Of a DNA stretch of 64,000 bases, positions 1 to 10,671 are shown piece after piece. The DNA comes from Diphasiastrum complanatum. Lineage: Eukaryota > Streptophyta > Lycopodiopsida > Lycopodiales > Lycopodiaceae. Below the pieces are notes generated by a model that saw only the letters and a program-made list of their open reading frames with translations, searched no databases and was not told the origin of the DNA. The stretch spans positions 8,370,748 through 8,434,747 of the forward strand of contig CM055103.1 of the NCBI GenBank assembly GCA_029204225.1, read 5' to 3'. Made by a program: the position numbers and the translations under genes. Position 1 is the first letter of the stretch; each line of letters starts with the position of its first letter.

Positions 1-60
1 CACAGGAACTTATTCGCACACAATGAAAAATTACTCCTTCAAAGAAATTTACGACTCGCA

Positions 61-420
61 TAGGCGTGTTCAGTGCAAAAAATGACTCGTGCAAGGGTGG
101 GAGATGACTCGTGGACGGAAACGTACTACTCGTAGATGACTCGTATAGAAGATGACTCGCAAAAAAAAAAATGACTTGTGCAAGGGTGGGAGATGACTCG
201 TACTCGAAGATGACTCATATAGAAGATGACTCGCAAAAAAAATGACTCGTGCAACCCTGTACCCGTGGAGCTAGAAACTGTGGGGTACTCGCACATGAAG
301 TACTCGCATAGAAGATGATTCGCACAACCGTGGACTCGCGGAGCTAGAAACCGTGGGGTACTCGCACAGGAGATGACTCGCACATGAATATGACTCGTAC
401 ACGACTCGGAAGGTGACAAA
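61..420. repeat. TGACTCG-rich tandem array
   Basis: This is a degenerate tandem array built on the word ATGACTCG, spaced roughly 17-40 bp apart, with spacers such as TATAGAAG and GCAAGGGTGGGAG recurring. A longer unit (GGAGCTAGAAACYGTGGGG followed by TACTCGCAC) occurs twice, near 268 and 341. TGACTC is the core recognised by bZIP factors of the GCN4/AP-1 type, but nothing here shows regulatory use. The minus-strand reading frames through it are a by-product of the repeat. Confidence 0.75.
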
Positions 421-469
421 TGAACTGTAAACGACTATGAACACTAATGAAAAAAGTGTAATAAAAATC

Positions 470-660
470 AGTGGGAAACCCACTGAAAATGACTGAAAAA
501 ATGGCTATAAACGGCTGAAATACGGATGACAAAACCCTTTAAAATCGGAAAACAGTAGGAAAACCTTGAAAAACCGCTGATGTCGGAAACACAGCCGAAA
601 AAATCGTTGGAAAGGTCTGAAAAATGTCTGAAAACGGCTATGATGAAAAAATGATGGGAG
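470..660. repeat. Degenerate CTGAAAA/CGGCTG low-complexity tract
   Basis: Short words such as GGAAAA, CTGAAAAA and CGGCTG recur irregularly. A similar vocabulary returns at 1930-2110 (GCTGAAAAGCGCTGATGG), so both tracts may come from one repeat family. No coding potential is seen. From about 661 to 1267 no gene or clear repeat could be recognised. Confidence 0.45.
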
Positions 661-1267
661 GGTGAAAAACATGCTAGCTTCCTAGAGAAGATGTGCTAAG
701 GAAAATGAAAGCATGAGGCCAAATGTGACGCTAGCCAAGATTTATGGCTTCAACAGTCAGTAGTCATTGCAAGAAAAGGCTAAACCGTGACAATATGGAT
801 CACCGTGACTTCATCAGAGAAGATCGACCGAAACTTGTTGAAATTCTGCCTCAGAAACACGATGGACCTACCTCAGAAAATTGATGCGGAAAATTGAGTC
901 AAACCCACTTAAAATTCACTTCTTGGAGGGCGCTAGATATATACGAGCTCTGGAATGACAGCGTTAGATCCTCAGTAGGCAGGTGCGATGGTGGCTCCCT
1001 GTGGGAAATGATGGGCTACTTGGTCATGGTTGCTAAACTATGCTGACTACAGATCAGGGTAGCAATGGATCAAATGAGTTGAGTGAGAAAAATGCACATA
1101 CTTCTTCTGCACAACAGTCTAAAAACAAACTTAAAATTTGTGCAAATTCTTGGATCTTGTATCTGCTCATTGAAATAGCTCAATGAGACAGTGGAGTGCG
1201 TAGGAGAAGTCAGACAAATGTGGGCTATTTGGGATCCATGCAATCTGATGTGGCAAATGACATTTGG

Positions 1268-1590
1268 CTACATGATGGAGCAGCTGTTGGCATTCTCATC
1301 ATTGAATACATAGCTTCCATATGCATCATCCCTGCTTGCTGGATAGCTGAGAGTTGTTCGATTCTTGTCAGCATTTGTGAAGCTTGCACTTGAATATCCA
1401 CCTGCGACATTTGAGAATCCTCCAATTCTATTGTCATAGCTCATTGGTTTGTTAATAGGATCTCTAGATGTCAACAGCTCCACAGATTTCCCAGTCTTCA
1501 TTGCTTTCTTCAAAACTTTCTGAGCATCAACGTTTCTTGTCTGTCACTGTGACTCTTTGTTGTTTCTCGTCCACTCTAACAGATTCTACA
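1268..1590 (-). pseudogene. HIPP-type isoprenylated metal-binding protein, 3' exon
   Basis: The minus strand encodes the second half of a heavy-metal-associated domain (VESVRVDEKQQRVTVT, then DAQKVLKKAMKTGKSVEL). A Tyr/Ser/Asn-rich tail follows, ending in NSCSIM and a stop. CSIM is a CaaX farnesylation box and ENxNxCSIM is the classic HIPP C-terminus. These proteins bind metals through an N-terminal CxxC and are membrane-anchored by prenylation. The exon starts after an AG at 1591-1592, at the usual HIPP intron position before VESV. A 4-nt excess (TTGT at 1537-1540 on the plus strand) breaks the frame between VTVT and NVDA. The first exon with the CxxC was not found upstream, so this is a broken or partial gene, or the 4 nt are a sequence error. 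Confidence 0.68.
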
Positions 1591-1866
1591 CTTGTTGCTT
1601 AGAATAGAGGCAGCAGGGCAACGATAGATCAACTCTTCCCCTTAGGTCTGAAATTATTGATTCCTTTTTTTTTGTCTTGATCTATAACAGCTGCATCGAG
1701 CCATAAAACCTCTATATCTGGCCAAAATGGAATGCTGCAAATGGGTGCTGGACCTCTTTCTCCTCCTAAGAACTGTCTCTCCCACTTTTCCAGACCAGTG
1801 AACGACTTTTCCAGACTGAGAATAGTTTCTTTGTAAACCTGAATGGCTTGTTCCCTGCACAGTCAA

Positions 1867-2044
1867 GCTGATTGATCAACAATGGCCCTGCTATCTGGAG
1901 CATACCCAGAGTAAAAACATTTGGGAAAACGCTGAAAAGCGCTGATAGAAAAGCGCTGATGGAAACGCTGATTGATCAACAATGGCCCTGCTATCTGAAG
2001 CATACCTAGAGTAAAAACATTTGGGAAAACGCTGAAAAGCGCTG
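1867..2044. repeat. Direct repeat, 100-bp period, two copies
   Basis: A segment of about 78 bp (1867-1944) recurs at 1967-2044 with only three or four differences. Both copies begin GCTGATTGATCAACAATGG and end with GGGAAAACGCTGAAAAGCGC. The 22 bp between them is also GCTGATGGAAA-type sequence. From 2110 to 3460 no gene, element end or other repeat could be supported. Confidence 0.8.
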
Positions 2045-3469
2045 TGGAAAAATACTGATGGGAAAAAACGATGTGGAGAAGCTGATGAAGAAAGTCCGTG
2101 GACTGCCGATTTCCATGAGCTGCAGTTGGTAAAAACGCTGATGGAAAACCTGTCAAAGGTCAGACCTCCATCGCTGGTATGCCTTTCTAGTAACATTTTG
2201 ATGTGCGACACGCTGTAGGCAGGGTCGTGCGTGGGTATGCTGGCTGGCCTTCTCCTTCAACTAGCCATGGATGTTGCAAGACGGACAGCAAGATTGAGGC
2301 CACTCGAAAAGAGAGGATCTTAACACGGGAAAACATACGTTTGTTGGGCGACTGGTTTTTGAGATGAACATGCCAAAAAATTGGCTAAGAACACTTATTG
2401 CTCAAGAAGCTATGGAGAGCTCTTGAAGCCATGGATCCTAAGCTTCTGACCTGCTGCAAACACAGGAACACAAAAAAGAGCAATAGCACTTGATGTGAGG
2501 AAGAAAAAATGAGGTTGACACTAAAAGAAGCAAGCAAAAAACCAAGAAATGGTATCAACCAAGAAGAACAATGGCAAGAAAGCGGCAATGGCGCCAATGT
2601 TGGCTTTACAAAGCATCCCAACCAGCTATGGCTCCAACTAAGCTATGGCTGCCTCCCAACTAGCATGAACTAATAAGGCTCAATCCAACTAGCATGGTTC
2701 AAGAAGCTAGAATGCCAAAGGTAGACAGGGTGGTGAGTATTGTGAGGGCAAGATGCACTCTTTCTTGCCTAAACTCATCTTGTTGCTAACACAAAATAGA
2801 AAATACTATTTAGAAACTCTAGATTAATCACTATGGCTGCCTCCCCAACTAATGGCTAAGATTAAATCTAAAGCTGAAACCCTAATCTTCCTTGAATCCC
2901 AAGGCATTTCCTTCCAAACTAAGGTGGCTATCCTACACTCTCTCTTGAGGCTTACCCAACCAAGAGGAGGCAACTAACTCAATAATACATTCCATACAAT
3001 AGTTTACAACCAAAGGAAAGATCCACAATGGGGAGACACGAGAGAGATGGGAAGATCCAAAATGTAGAATTCCTCTACAAGTGTTCACCTACAAATGTTC
3101 ACCTACAAATGAGCTCTCCACATTGACTTATACTTGGAGGCCCTCGTTTTACAAAGAACCGTAAAAAACTCAAAACCTAATAATTTAGTTAAGTTACAAG
3201 CCATAGTAATTTAAGTATAGAACTAAGTCACTTACAAAAGATTCCATGGGACAAACCCCCAATGGACCATGTGACTTATATATATAAGCTAGGTTCTATG
3301 GGACAGACTCCCAATGGACCTAAGCTAGAGATGCTTTGATTATATGACTTGAACTAACTTTAATTACCATATGGCTAGAATATTCACAGGGAATATCAGC
3401 CTACATTCCGAGAGCCGGTCCTGAGATTAGCAATCTTTGGAAGCTTATGCTTTTTCTAATAGACCAATC

Positions 3470-3760
3470 GCTTGTGGATCTCCACTCAGAAAAATATTTT
3501 TCGTTTCGTAGCTGCCTGTCTGATTGCAATGAATCCTTCAAGGGAACCCTCTTCCTCGTGCACGCCGGCGTGCACCAGTAGGTCGCTGCCCAGGCAATGT
3601 GGATCTCCATTCCCATGTCGCTGCCCAGGCAATGCGTATCTCCATTCTGATGGTAGTTGAGGTCGTTGTCCAAGCATATGCAGATCTCCATTCAAAAGAT
3701 CCGATGGTAGCTGAGGTTGCTTTTCAGGCGATGCGGATCTCCACTCAGAAGAAGCTTTTT
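3470..3760. repeat. Degenerate tandem repeat, GATCTCCATTC units
   Basis: Units of about 34-54 bp share the core GGTCGCTGCCCAGGCAATG followed by GATCTCCATTC. They begin near 3582, 3616, 3661 and 3714, with a partial unit near 3474. Copies are diverged but clear. The short open frames on both strands across it are by-products of the repeat. Confidence 0.65.
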
Positions 3761-4001
3761 TTTTTTTGTAGGTAAATTTGGTTTGTTTTATCAATGACGG
3801 TTAACATGTTCACATTGCACTAACAAATAAGAAGCCAACTTAGGGAACCCTGAACACTGAAAAGTTATCGTCTAACTTAATCTAAACTAAGCTAGGTAAC
3901 TTCTATGCTAGTTGATGTTGAGAATAGAATTACTTGTTATAAACTTTTTAAGGACATGACGTTCTTACCATTCTTGCTGATAAAGTACACCATCAAATAC
4001 T

Positions 4002-4231
4002 TAGAGTGTTTTCTGTCTGTGTTACTGTGTAGCATGACCTGTGTTCCTGTGCAAAGCAACTATATTTCTCAAAATGAAATTACACTATACATATAGTTGT
4101 TCACTCAGGCAATCCATGCATGACCCAGATTGTCGTTGGTGGGACGCGTGTCCCGTCGACTTGCCTCATCGCGAGGCCAACTGATCCTTATCCACTGACA
4201 GTAACACAGTGATTCTACTTTAATTCTAACT
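4002..4231 (-). repeat. 3' LTR of the minus Copia, with an inverted segment
   Basis: From 4060 to 4231 this matches the right LTR (6815-7001) in the same orientation, including the paired words GACCCAG, GGGACGC and GCGAGGCCAACTGATC. Positions 4002-4059 instead match the right LTR's 6737-6795 in reverse complement. The terminal block has therefore been flipped, with loss of about 20 bp (CACAGCAAGCTCACATAGCA in the intact copy). The LTR edge reads AATTCTAACT. Confidence 0.75.
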
Positions 4232-4241
4232 CTCTCCCTTA
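4232..4241 (-). other. Polypurine tract of the minus Copia
   Basis: On the minus strand the sequence AAGGGAGAG abuts the start of the left LTR (AGTTAGAATT). This is the expected place for the plus-strand primer of a minus-oriented element. Confidence 0.7.
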
Positions 4242-4438
4242 AAGTAGAGTCTACTTTTTATACAGTCATATACATAGCTTTAAAGTCAACAAACTTTAAG
4301 TACAGAAAGCTTTGATCTAAACTTATCAAACTTTTCTCCAGTAAGTGGCTTAGTGAAAATATCAGCTAGTTGTTCTTCTGTGCTACAATGAACAACATGA
4401 ATTTTACAACTCAGCAGCCTCTCACGTATGAAGTGATA

Positions 4439-5690
4439 CTAAATATCAATGTATTTAGTTCTCGCATGGAACACTAGATTCTTTGCTAGCTGAATGCCAC
4501 TCTGATTGTCGCTATGTAAAGTCATGGGATTTTTCTGCTTCATGCCAATTTCTTCCAAGATTTGTCTCAACCATATAGCTTCCTGTGCTGCACTACACAT
4601 TGCCTTATACTCTGCTTTTGTGGTGGAAAGAGCAATTGTACTTTGCTTCTTACTAGACCAAGAAAAGCAACTACCACAAAACTGGAATACATACCCTGTG
4701 GTGGATCTTCGATCATCATAGTCACCTCCCCAATCCGCATCCACATAGCCACACAACTCAGCTAAACTATCATGCTTCTTGTAAATCAAGCCATACTCTG
4801 AAGTGCCTTTCACATAACGCAAAATGCGTTTAACTGCCTTCCAATGTGTTTCCGTAGGTGCTGCCATAAACTGACTTACAATGCCAACAACATAGCATAT
4901 ATCTGGTCTAGTGGTGGTAAGGTAAATCAAGCTCCCTACTAACTGTCTATACAGTGTAGCATCAAATGACTGTGACTCACCAAGCTTAGAAAGCTTTTTA
5001 CCTGGTCCAATAGGAGTGTTTACTGGTTTGCAATCCTGCAACCTAAACCTGTGCAGCAACTCTTTAGCATACTTCACCTATGTTAAACCCACTTCATGTC
5101 CTTTTTGCCACACTTCTACTCCAAGGCAGTAATGCATCAGGTTGAGATCTGTCATCTCGAATTGTTCCATGAGGTCTTTCTTGATCATGTCTATCATCCC
5201 TTGATCATTTCCTGTAATAATCAAGTTATCAACATAAAGAGCAATCAAAGCAACCATACCATCAAAGCATAAGACATATAGATTTGGATCAGAATGTGTT
5301 CTCACCATCCCCTTTGAACGAAAGTAGGCATCAATCCTGCTATACCATGCACGTGGTGCTTGTTTAAGACCATAAAGCGCTTTCTTCAAGCGACATATTT
5401 TATTTTCCTGTCCCTTCGTTAAAAAGCCTTCAGGTTGATCCATGAACACTTAAGCAGATTTCACATCCCTCTGATGCCAAGGCCAACCAAAATGTGAAGC
5501 TAAAGCAATAAGTAGACGTAGAGTATTCCACTTACAAACCGGCGGAAAGGTCTCCTCATAGTCGATGCCTTTATTTTGTGCATACCCTTTGATCACCAAT
5601 CTTGCTTTGAGCTTTGCTATACTTCCATCTGCATGGTACTTAGTCCACCCATACTCACAACATAAGATAGATTTTTCAATATTTTGACAC
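4439..5690 (-). pseudogene. Copia reverse transcriptase and RNase H remnant
   Basis: Reading 5690 to 4439 on the minus strand gives the RT N-terminal region (KARLVIKGYAQNKGIDYEET), a nonsense codon near 5450, KKALYGLKQAPRAWYSRIDA, and the catalytic box as YVDN instead of YVDD. A second stop follows near 5075. The connection and RNase H domain comes next (VGSLIYLTTTRPDICY, YVDADWGGDYDDRRSTTGY, TKAEYKAMCSAAQEAIWLR, DNQSGIQLAKN). The frame stops at 4439 within YIDI, short of the usual C-terminus. The Asp-to-Asn change at 5225-5227 (GAC to AAC) and the two stops make the product inactive. Family assignment rests on the many conserved Copia words. Confidence 0.85.
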
Positions 5691-5900
5691 TCCTCCTAAA
5701 AATGTATCTAATGTGGATCAAGCATTGATCTTGAGATAAGACCAAGATTAGACCTATGCTTTGAGAAGGCACTTTTGCAAAGTGGCTTTGTGAAAAGATC
5801 AACAATTCACGAAGATGTGTCGACATGTTCTAAGTTGATTTCACCTCCAATGAGCTTTTCCCTTACAAAATGGTGTGCCACTTCAGACTCCATCCCTTCA
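5690..5900 (-). pseudogene. Second Copia polyprotein C-terminus embedded
   Basis: On the minus strand this reads SEVAHHFVREKLIGGEINLE, a stop in place of Gln, then IVDLFTKPLCKSAFSKHR. That is the end of a Copia RNase H domain (HFVREK...DIFTKPL), and it does not continue from the RT of the host element. It lies directly upstream of the host's RT start, so it is either a nested insertion remnant or a recombination product between two Copia families. Confidence 0.7.
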
Positions 5901-6715
5901 ACAACCCTTCAGACTCCATCCAATGATTGAATTTGATTTAACTGTGGATATCCCTTCTGGGTAGCACAATCTGAGTCGTCGATCTTGTAACTCCTCTATC
6001 CAACGGATCTAAGCACTTCTGTGCACCAATGGAGAGTCTTGTAGACACTGTCCCCTTCGAAATGCTACGCTCTCACCCTGGTTCCACTCGCGAACAGCCC
6101 ACAACCTCCCTGTTTGCGGCCGCGCCTCTCCACACTCAAATTTTCTTGATCTAATTCGCCTCTGGATCAATTTAAGCACAATCTGAGGCCTGGAGCAGGG
6201 TCACCCGACTGATTCCAAGTCTCTAGAGTGTTCACTCAAGATATTCTGTGGAGAAACGGTGATTTTAGCTCAACTTGACAAAGGGGCTTTTTTTACCTTT
6301 TTACCGCTAATCTGCTAGGTTAACTGTCTGGAGACAAATCTCTGACATAAACCTCAGAATCTCTCCATGGCTGGTTGACAATGTGATTAGCTTCCTTCCT
6401 GTCCTTACGACATCCAAAAAGGTGCACAAACAATGAAGAAATCACTAGTTATGTATAAAAATCGTAATCCCGAACTCGGTTTCAATTTTCAGGTGGCTTC
6501 AAAATTGTCAATTTTTCACCAAATTTTTCCCTGTCTGATGCTATACATAGGCTAATAATCCCTCTACTGAGCTTAGCAATCCTCTATAAACCAGAAACTG
6601 TGCACCAATGCTTCTCTTTCCGTCTTCAACCCGTCATAAACCTCGAACTCTCAGAAGACAGTTCTCCCGAAGCTCTCTTCAACGACAATGTTGTATTGTG
6701 TACAATCCCTGTACG

Positions 6716-6727
6716 GCTCTGATACCA
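6716..6727 (-). other. Primer-binding site of the minus Copia
   Basis: GCTCTGATACCA on the plus strand is TGGTATCAGAGC on the minus strand, complementary to the 3' end of initiator methionine tRNA. It sits next to the right LTR, which fixes the right LTR as the 5' one. Confidence 0.85.
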
Positions 6728-7001
6728 ACTTAGAATTTGCTTTGCATAGGAACACAGATCATGCTACACAGTAACACAAACAGAAAACACTCTCCACAGC
6801 AAGCTCACATAGCAACTGTATTTCTCAAAATGAAATTACACTGTACATATAGTTGTTCACTCAGGCAACCCATGCATGACCCAGGTTGTCGTTGGCGGGA
6901 CGCATGTCCCATCGACTTGCCTCGTGGCGAGGCCAACTGATCTTTATCCACTGATAGGACCCATAGTACAGTAGCATAGTGATTTTACTTTAATTCTAAC
7001 T
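6728..7001 (-). repeat. 5' LTR of the minus Copia
   Basis: This LTR of about 274 bp is bounded by the primer-binding site on the left and by AATTCTAACT on the right. Its termini form the inverted pair TTAGAATT/AATTCTAA rather than TG/CA. It closely matches the reverse complement of 38062-38337. From 7002 to 7862 no gene or repeat was recognised. Confidence 0.8.
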
Positions 7002-7862
7002 CAAATAACATCCTCAATGAGGCTGAGGTAGAAAGAACTCTAGGTGCTTAAAAGATAAGGTGTATATGTATCTTATCTTCTCGCAGCAAAATGGAAGATA
7101 TTTTCAACATACACAATGAAAGTCATAACACTTTGGCTTTCAAGTAATCACTAGCGGGCCTTTGTAGTTCCTAGTGAGGATTATAGCATGCTTCATGGCT
7201 CAACAAATTAATATCCCTTAGAATAAAGGGAGCTCCATAAGGTTTTACCTTATGAATGTTTTGCTCATTATAATATCTTAATAAGTGTAAAAAAATAGTG
7301 GCTCTTATTTTATGCAGCTCGGTGGCTTGCTAGCTAGACTTTATTTTTCCAATTGTGGCTACCCTTGCTTCAATAAAAAATATTTACTAGAAGCAAATAT
7401 GACTCGGTGGACTTGACCATTCACATTGATCACCAACACCCTCAATGGTGACCTACAGTTGTACATATGTCTGAGGTAGAGACAAGAGGAACGCTCTGAT
7501 CATATTTCTGACTAAAGGAGAAGAATTTTGGTTTACATTTTGGATCTATAATAAAATTAGTTTATGCTACTATCAGAAATTGGATCTATTAAGTTAGTCT
7601 ATGCTAATATTAAGATACAACAATATAGAATTCTCTTAAGTACCATAGTATTTGTTCGTGACAGGGACATACTTTTAAGAGACAAGAAGTCTTGGTTTTA
7701 TTGTTTGGCAAATCAAAAGCAGGAACTTGGCTGGAGGGATACTTGAATATCGGTATGTCATTGTCTTATTGTCGTGTTTATTGTCATTCCATTGGGTATT
7801 TATGACAACAACATTGCGATCATTATTCAGTCATTGTTGTTCTATGTTGTAGCTTTACAGCT

Positions 7863-9117
7863 ATGTATTTTAGAATGGTTGTTACCAGGTCCATGGCCAA
7901 AAGATCCCATCTTGTGCAAGATAGTATAATTAGCACAGATTCATTTGTGGAGTCTGAAGTGGTGATGTCCACACAAGTAGAGGATGAGATTCACAGTCAA
8001 GATGCAATGATGGAAGAGGAACAACAGTTGCGTGAAGACCTGCTTGAAGAAAGCCAAGTGGAGGATTTGAAAGATGATGAGAAGAAGAAGAAGGAAAAAA
8101 TAGATGAGGAGCTGCTAGGTGTTATTCCTTCAAACTTCCACATGGAGATGTTGTCAGCAACAATGAACAGATTACGAGTGGTTCGCAACACCCTTCCACC
8201 ACTAATTCCCTTGTGCAGGGTTTACATACATGAGAGTGTTCGGCAAGTGGGGCCTCTAAGAAAAGTTTTGAGAAGTACTTTTAGAGATGACGGTTACTTG
8301 GAGGAAAAAGGTGTTTTTTTGCTTTCTTTGCATGGTATTGGAGGTGTTTCTATAGAGCTCAATGATGATATAAAGGCTTCATGGGACCTGATTTGGGTGG
8401 AAATTAATGAGACCTTTGAAAGAGAGTTGTTGCTAAAGGATGAATGGTCCGACCTTTCGGGTAAAATGTGTCTATGTTGGGATGGAAATCACCGAACTAA
8501 GACTTGGACAGAAGAAATCACCAAGCATGTTTCTGTGAGAGCAACATTTATCAATGTTTCTCCATCCGACTCAATGCCATTGTTAGCTGCCATGAATAGA
8601 ATCAATAAGTAAGCTTTGTACTTTGTGTTTTGATCATATAATTCATTACTTTTTCATGCATTGGCTTGCTCTCGTGGAAAAGTCCAACACATCCATTATC
8701 CTTAATGTGGCAGGTTGAATGAGGATGCATTTGTAAAGACTAAGCTAAAGGACGTCTTGTATTCTGTAAGGAAGTTGGGAGAAAGTGATGCGACTTATTT
8801 TGAAAATAAGTTCACGCCACAAGACCTAGCACAGGTGGAGAAAGTGCGAAATTTTGAATGCAAGAATGGGGTTTTGCCTTGGTATCCACTCACAAGATTC
8901 ATGCTTGCGAAAGTTGTGTTCAACGTGAGTGTTATTTAACACATACACAGTTTCATTGTTTATTATATGGCTCTTAAGTTTCATTTTTAGTTCTTAATTG
9001 ACAGTTTTGTGAATGATTTTTAATGCCATTTATACCTTTTGATTCTGTTTTTAGAATGAAATCGATCGAGAAGTATGTGATTGGCTTGGAAAGAACAATC
9101 TATTTTTTCATAAATGA
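7863..9117 (+). CDS. Three-exon gene with ParB/sulfiredoxin-like DGNHR motif
   Basis: Exon 1 is 7863-8608, exon 2 is 8714-8924 and exon 3 is 9055-9117 (stop TGA). Introns 8609-8713 (GTAAGC...GGCAG) and 8925-9054 (GTGAGT...TTTTAG) both keep the frame and predict about 339 residues. Residues 35-85 are acidic and then Lys/Glu-rich, probably disordered. Residues about 113-250 suggest a ParB/sulfiredoxin-type fold: CRVYIHESVRQVGPLRKVL, then a strand-like stretch ending in CLCWDGNHRTKTW (DGNHR at 207-211), then AAMNRINKLNED. DGNHR resembles the nucleotide-binding box of that superfamily. The first ATG gives MYFRM; the second, at 7875, starts MVVTRSMAKR and is equally possible. No stop or frameshift is seen, so it may be expressed. 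The biological role is unknown and a mobile-element origin cannot be excluded. Confidence 0.6.
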
Positions 9118-9539
9118 GCTTGTAAGGCTTTGTTTTTTGAGAGCATCGTAGTTCTCTTATATATTGACCATGAATCGATTACAACCCCACACTTATTGTT
9201 TAACATTCAATAGTAGAGTAGCATGTATCTATAACTGATTTATAGTAGTTGCATGCAATTGTTAGAGTGGCAAACATGCAGGGCCATGTAAAGACTCAAC
9301 ATCTATCTATTTATGATGTGTAACAACTGAGTACTTTATTAGGTTGTTAGGTGATGCCATAATTAAACTATTGTACAACCCAATGGAAATGCACCTAAAA
9401 GATCCTTCCCCAAGCATTAAAGAGCTTCAAGTCAATTTGCTTTATGATAAAAAAATAATTTCCATGGACATTTAAGACAAGAGGATGTATCACGTAATAA
9501 TATCCTTTTCCAACTATTTTGTGATTTTGGAGTTCAGAG

Positions 9540-9860
9540 TTGGCCTTCAAGGTTCATTTGCATGACATCTATCACAATGTTCATCTTGCACGATGTTCAT
9601 GGAGGGGGAGCTTAAACTGCACCCCCACCTGAGGGTGGAGAGCCCATCCCCTCATTCATGGACGTCATGTGACATCATTACATAGAACTTGTTCAGGGTT
9701 GCCCTTCGTGGTTCATTTGCATGACGTCTTGCACAGTGTTCATCTTGTAGAATGCGCGTCATGTGATGTCCTTACATAGAAAGTGCCCTTCAAACGTACG
9801 ACATCTTCCTATAGAACTTGCCCTTCAAAAATGTGACATCCTTGCATAAAGCTTGCCTCT
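9540..9860. repeat. Imperfect repeats around GACATC/TTCATCTTG words
   Basis: The block TTGGCCTTCAAGGTTCATTT followed by GCATGACATCTATCACAATG (near 9541) recurs near 9706 as TTGCCCTTCGTGGTTCATTT followed by GCATGACGTCTTGCACAGTG. Shorter ACATAGAACTTGCCCTTC-type words recur to 9860. The copies are old. No gene is seen between 9118 and 10670. Confidence 0.55.
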
Positions 9861-10671
9861 CAAATTACATTTTCTAAAAGATGAACTTTCATGTAGATTT
9901 CAATTGATGTTCTTTAATATTAAATTTCAAATGGAAAGTTTATTAGAATGTAACTATAAACATTTCCCATATCAAATTCCAGGTTAAGCATTTACTCAAA
10001 AAAATTGGTTACTAAATAAATTGGTCAAAAATAAAATCATCAAAGCTTGAAGCATCAAGCTTTAGTTTTGAAAGTTTGAAAATTGGAGTTTGGAGTTTTG
10101 AAGCTTAAAACTCCAAGTCTAAAACTTTGGAAGTGTGAAAATTGGATATTTGAACTCTAGGGCCTTGCCCATGCTACATGCTAAAGTTTTTTTTTTCCTT
10201 CGAAAGAAGTAACCATCAATTATTGAGTTTTTACAAAAGTACAATAAAAACGCAAAGACTCATAAGCTTATCTTGCTTCTTTGAAAAGAAGAGGGAGGGA
10301 GATGACGAAGTCATCATTCCCAAATTCCCTACAATTCCTTTCAAGCCAAATGTTCCGTAGAGTAATTATTCGAATGCATTGCCAAAACTTAAGGCCCAGG
10401 CTCCAACTTCAGTCTTCAAGGACAAGCTTTTGATGTTTGAAGTTCTCAAATTGCATATGCCAATGTTAAACTTGAAGGAAAAGAGTCGTTATATGTTATA
10501 TGGTATATTCATTACGTATCAAGTTTTATATAAATTTTAACCCGTCAAAGTGACGATTTTATACAAATTTTGCACTTTAGTGTTGGCCAAAAATTGCAAG
10601 GGCTTGTCAAATATGTTCAAATTGGCCTTTGAAGGGCATGACAGCTCTCAAATTTCAACATTGTATGGACC

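Larger units (their letters stand above)
4002..7001 (-). mobile_element. Copia LTR retrotransposon, internally deleted, minus strand
   Basis: This element keeps both LTRs (4002-4231 and 6728-7001), a polypurine tract beside the left LTR and an initiator-Met-tRNA primer-binding site beside the right LTR, all consistent with minus-strand orientation. Only about 2.5 kb lies between the LTRs. It holds the last part of the polyprotein (reverse transcriptase and RNase H, 4439-5660), a foreign Copia C-terminal fragment (5690-5900) and a non-coding stretch. Gag, protease and integrase are missing, so the copy is dead and non-autonomous. A plus-strand LTR of the same family lies at 38062-38337. Confidence 0.85.

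Noticed and set aside
61-420. CRISPR-like regular repeats
   Set aside because: Spacing is irregular, the spacers are themselves repetitive, there are no cas genes, and the sequence is plant nuclear DNA.
1196-1437. Frames overlapping the HIPP exon in other phases
   Set aside because: They share no family text and are explained as shadows of the HIPP coding frame.
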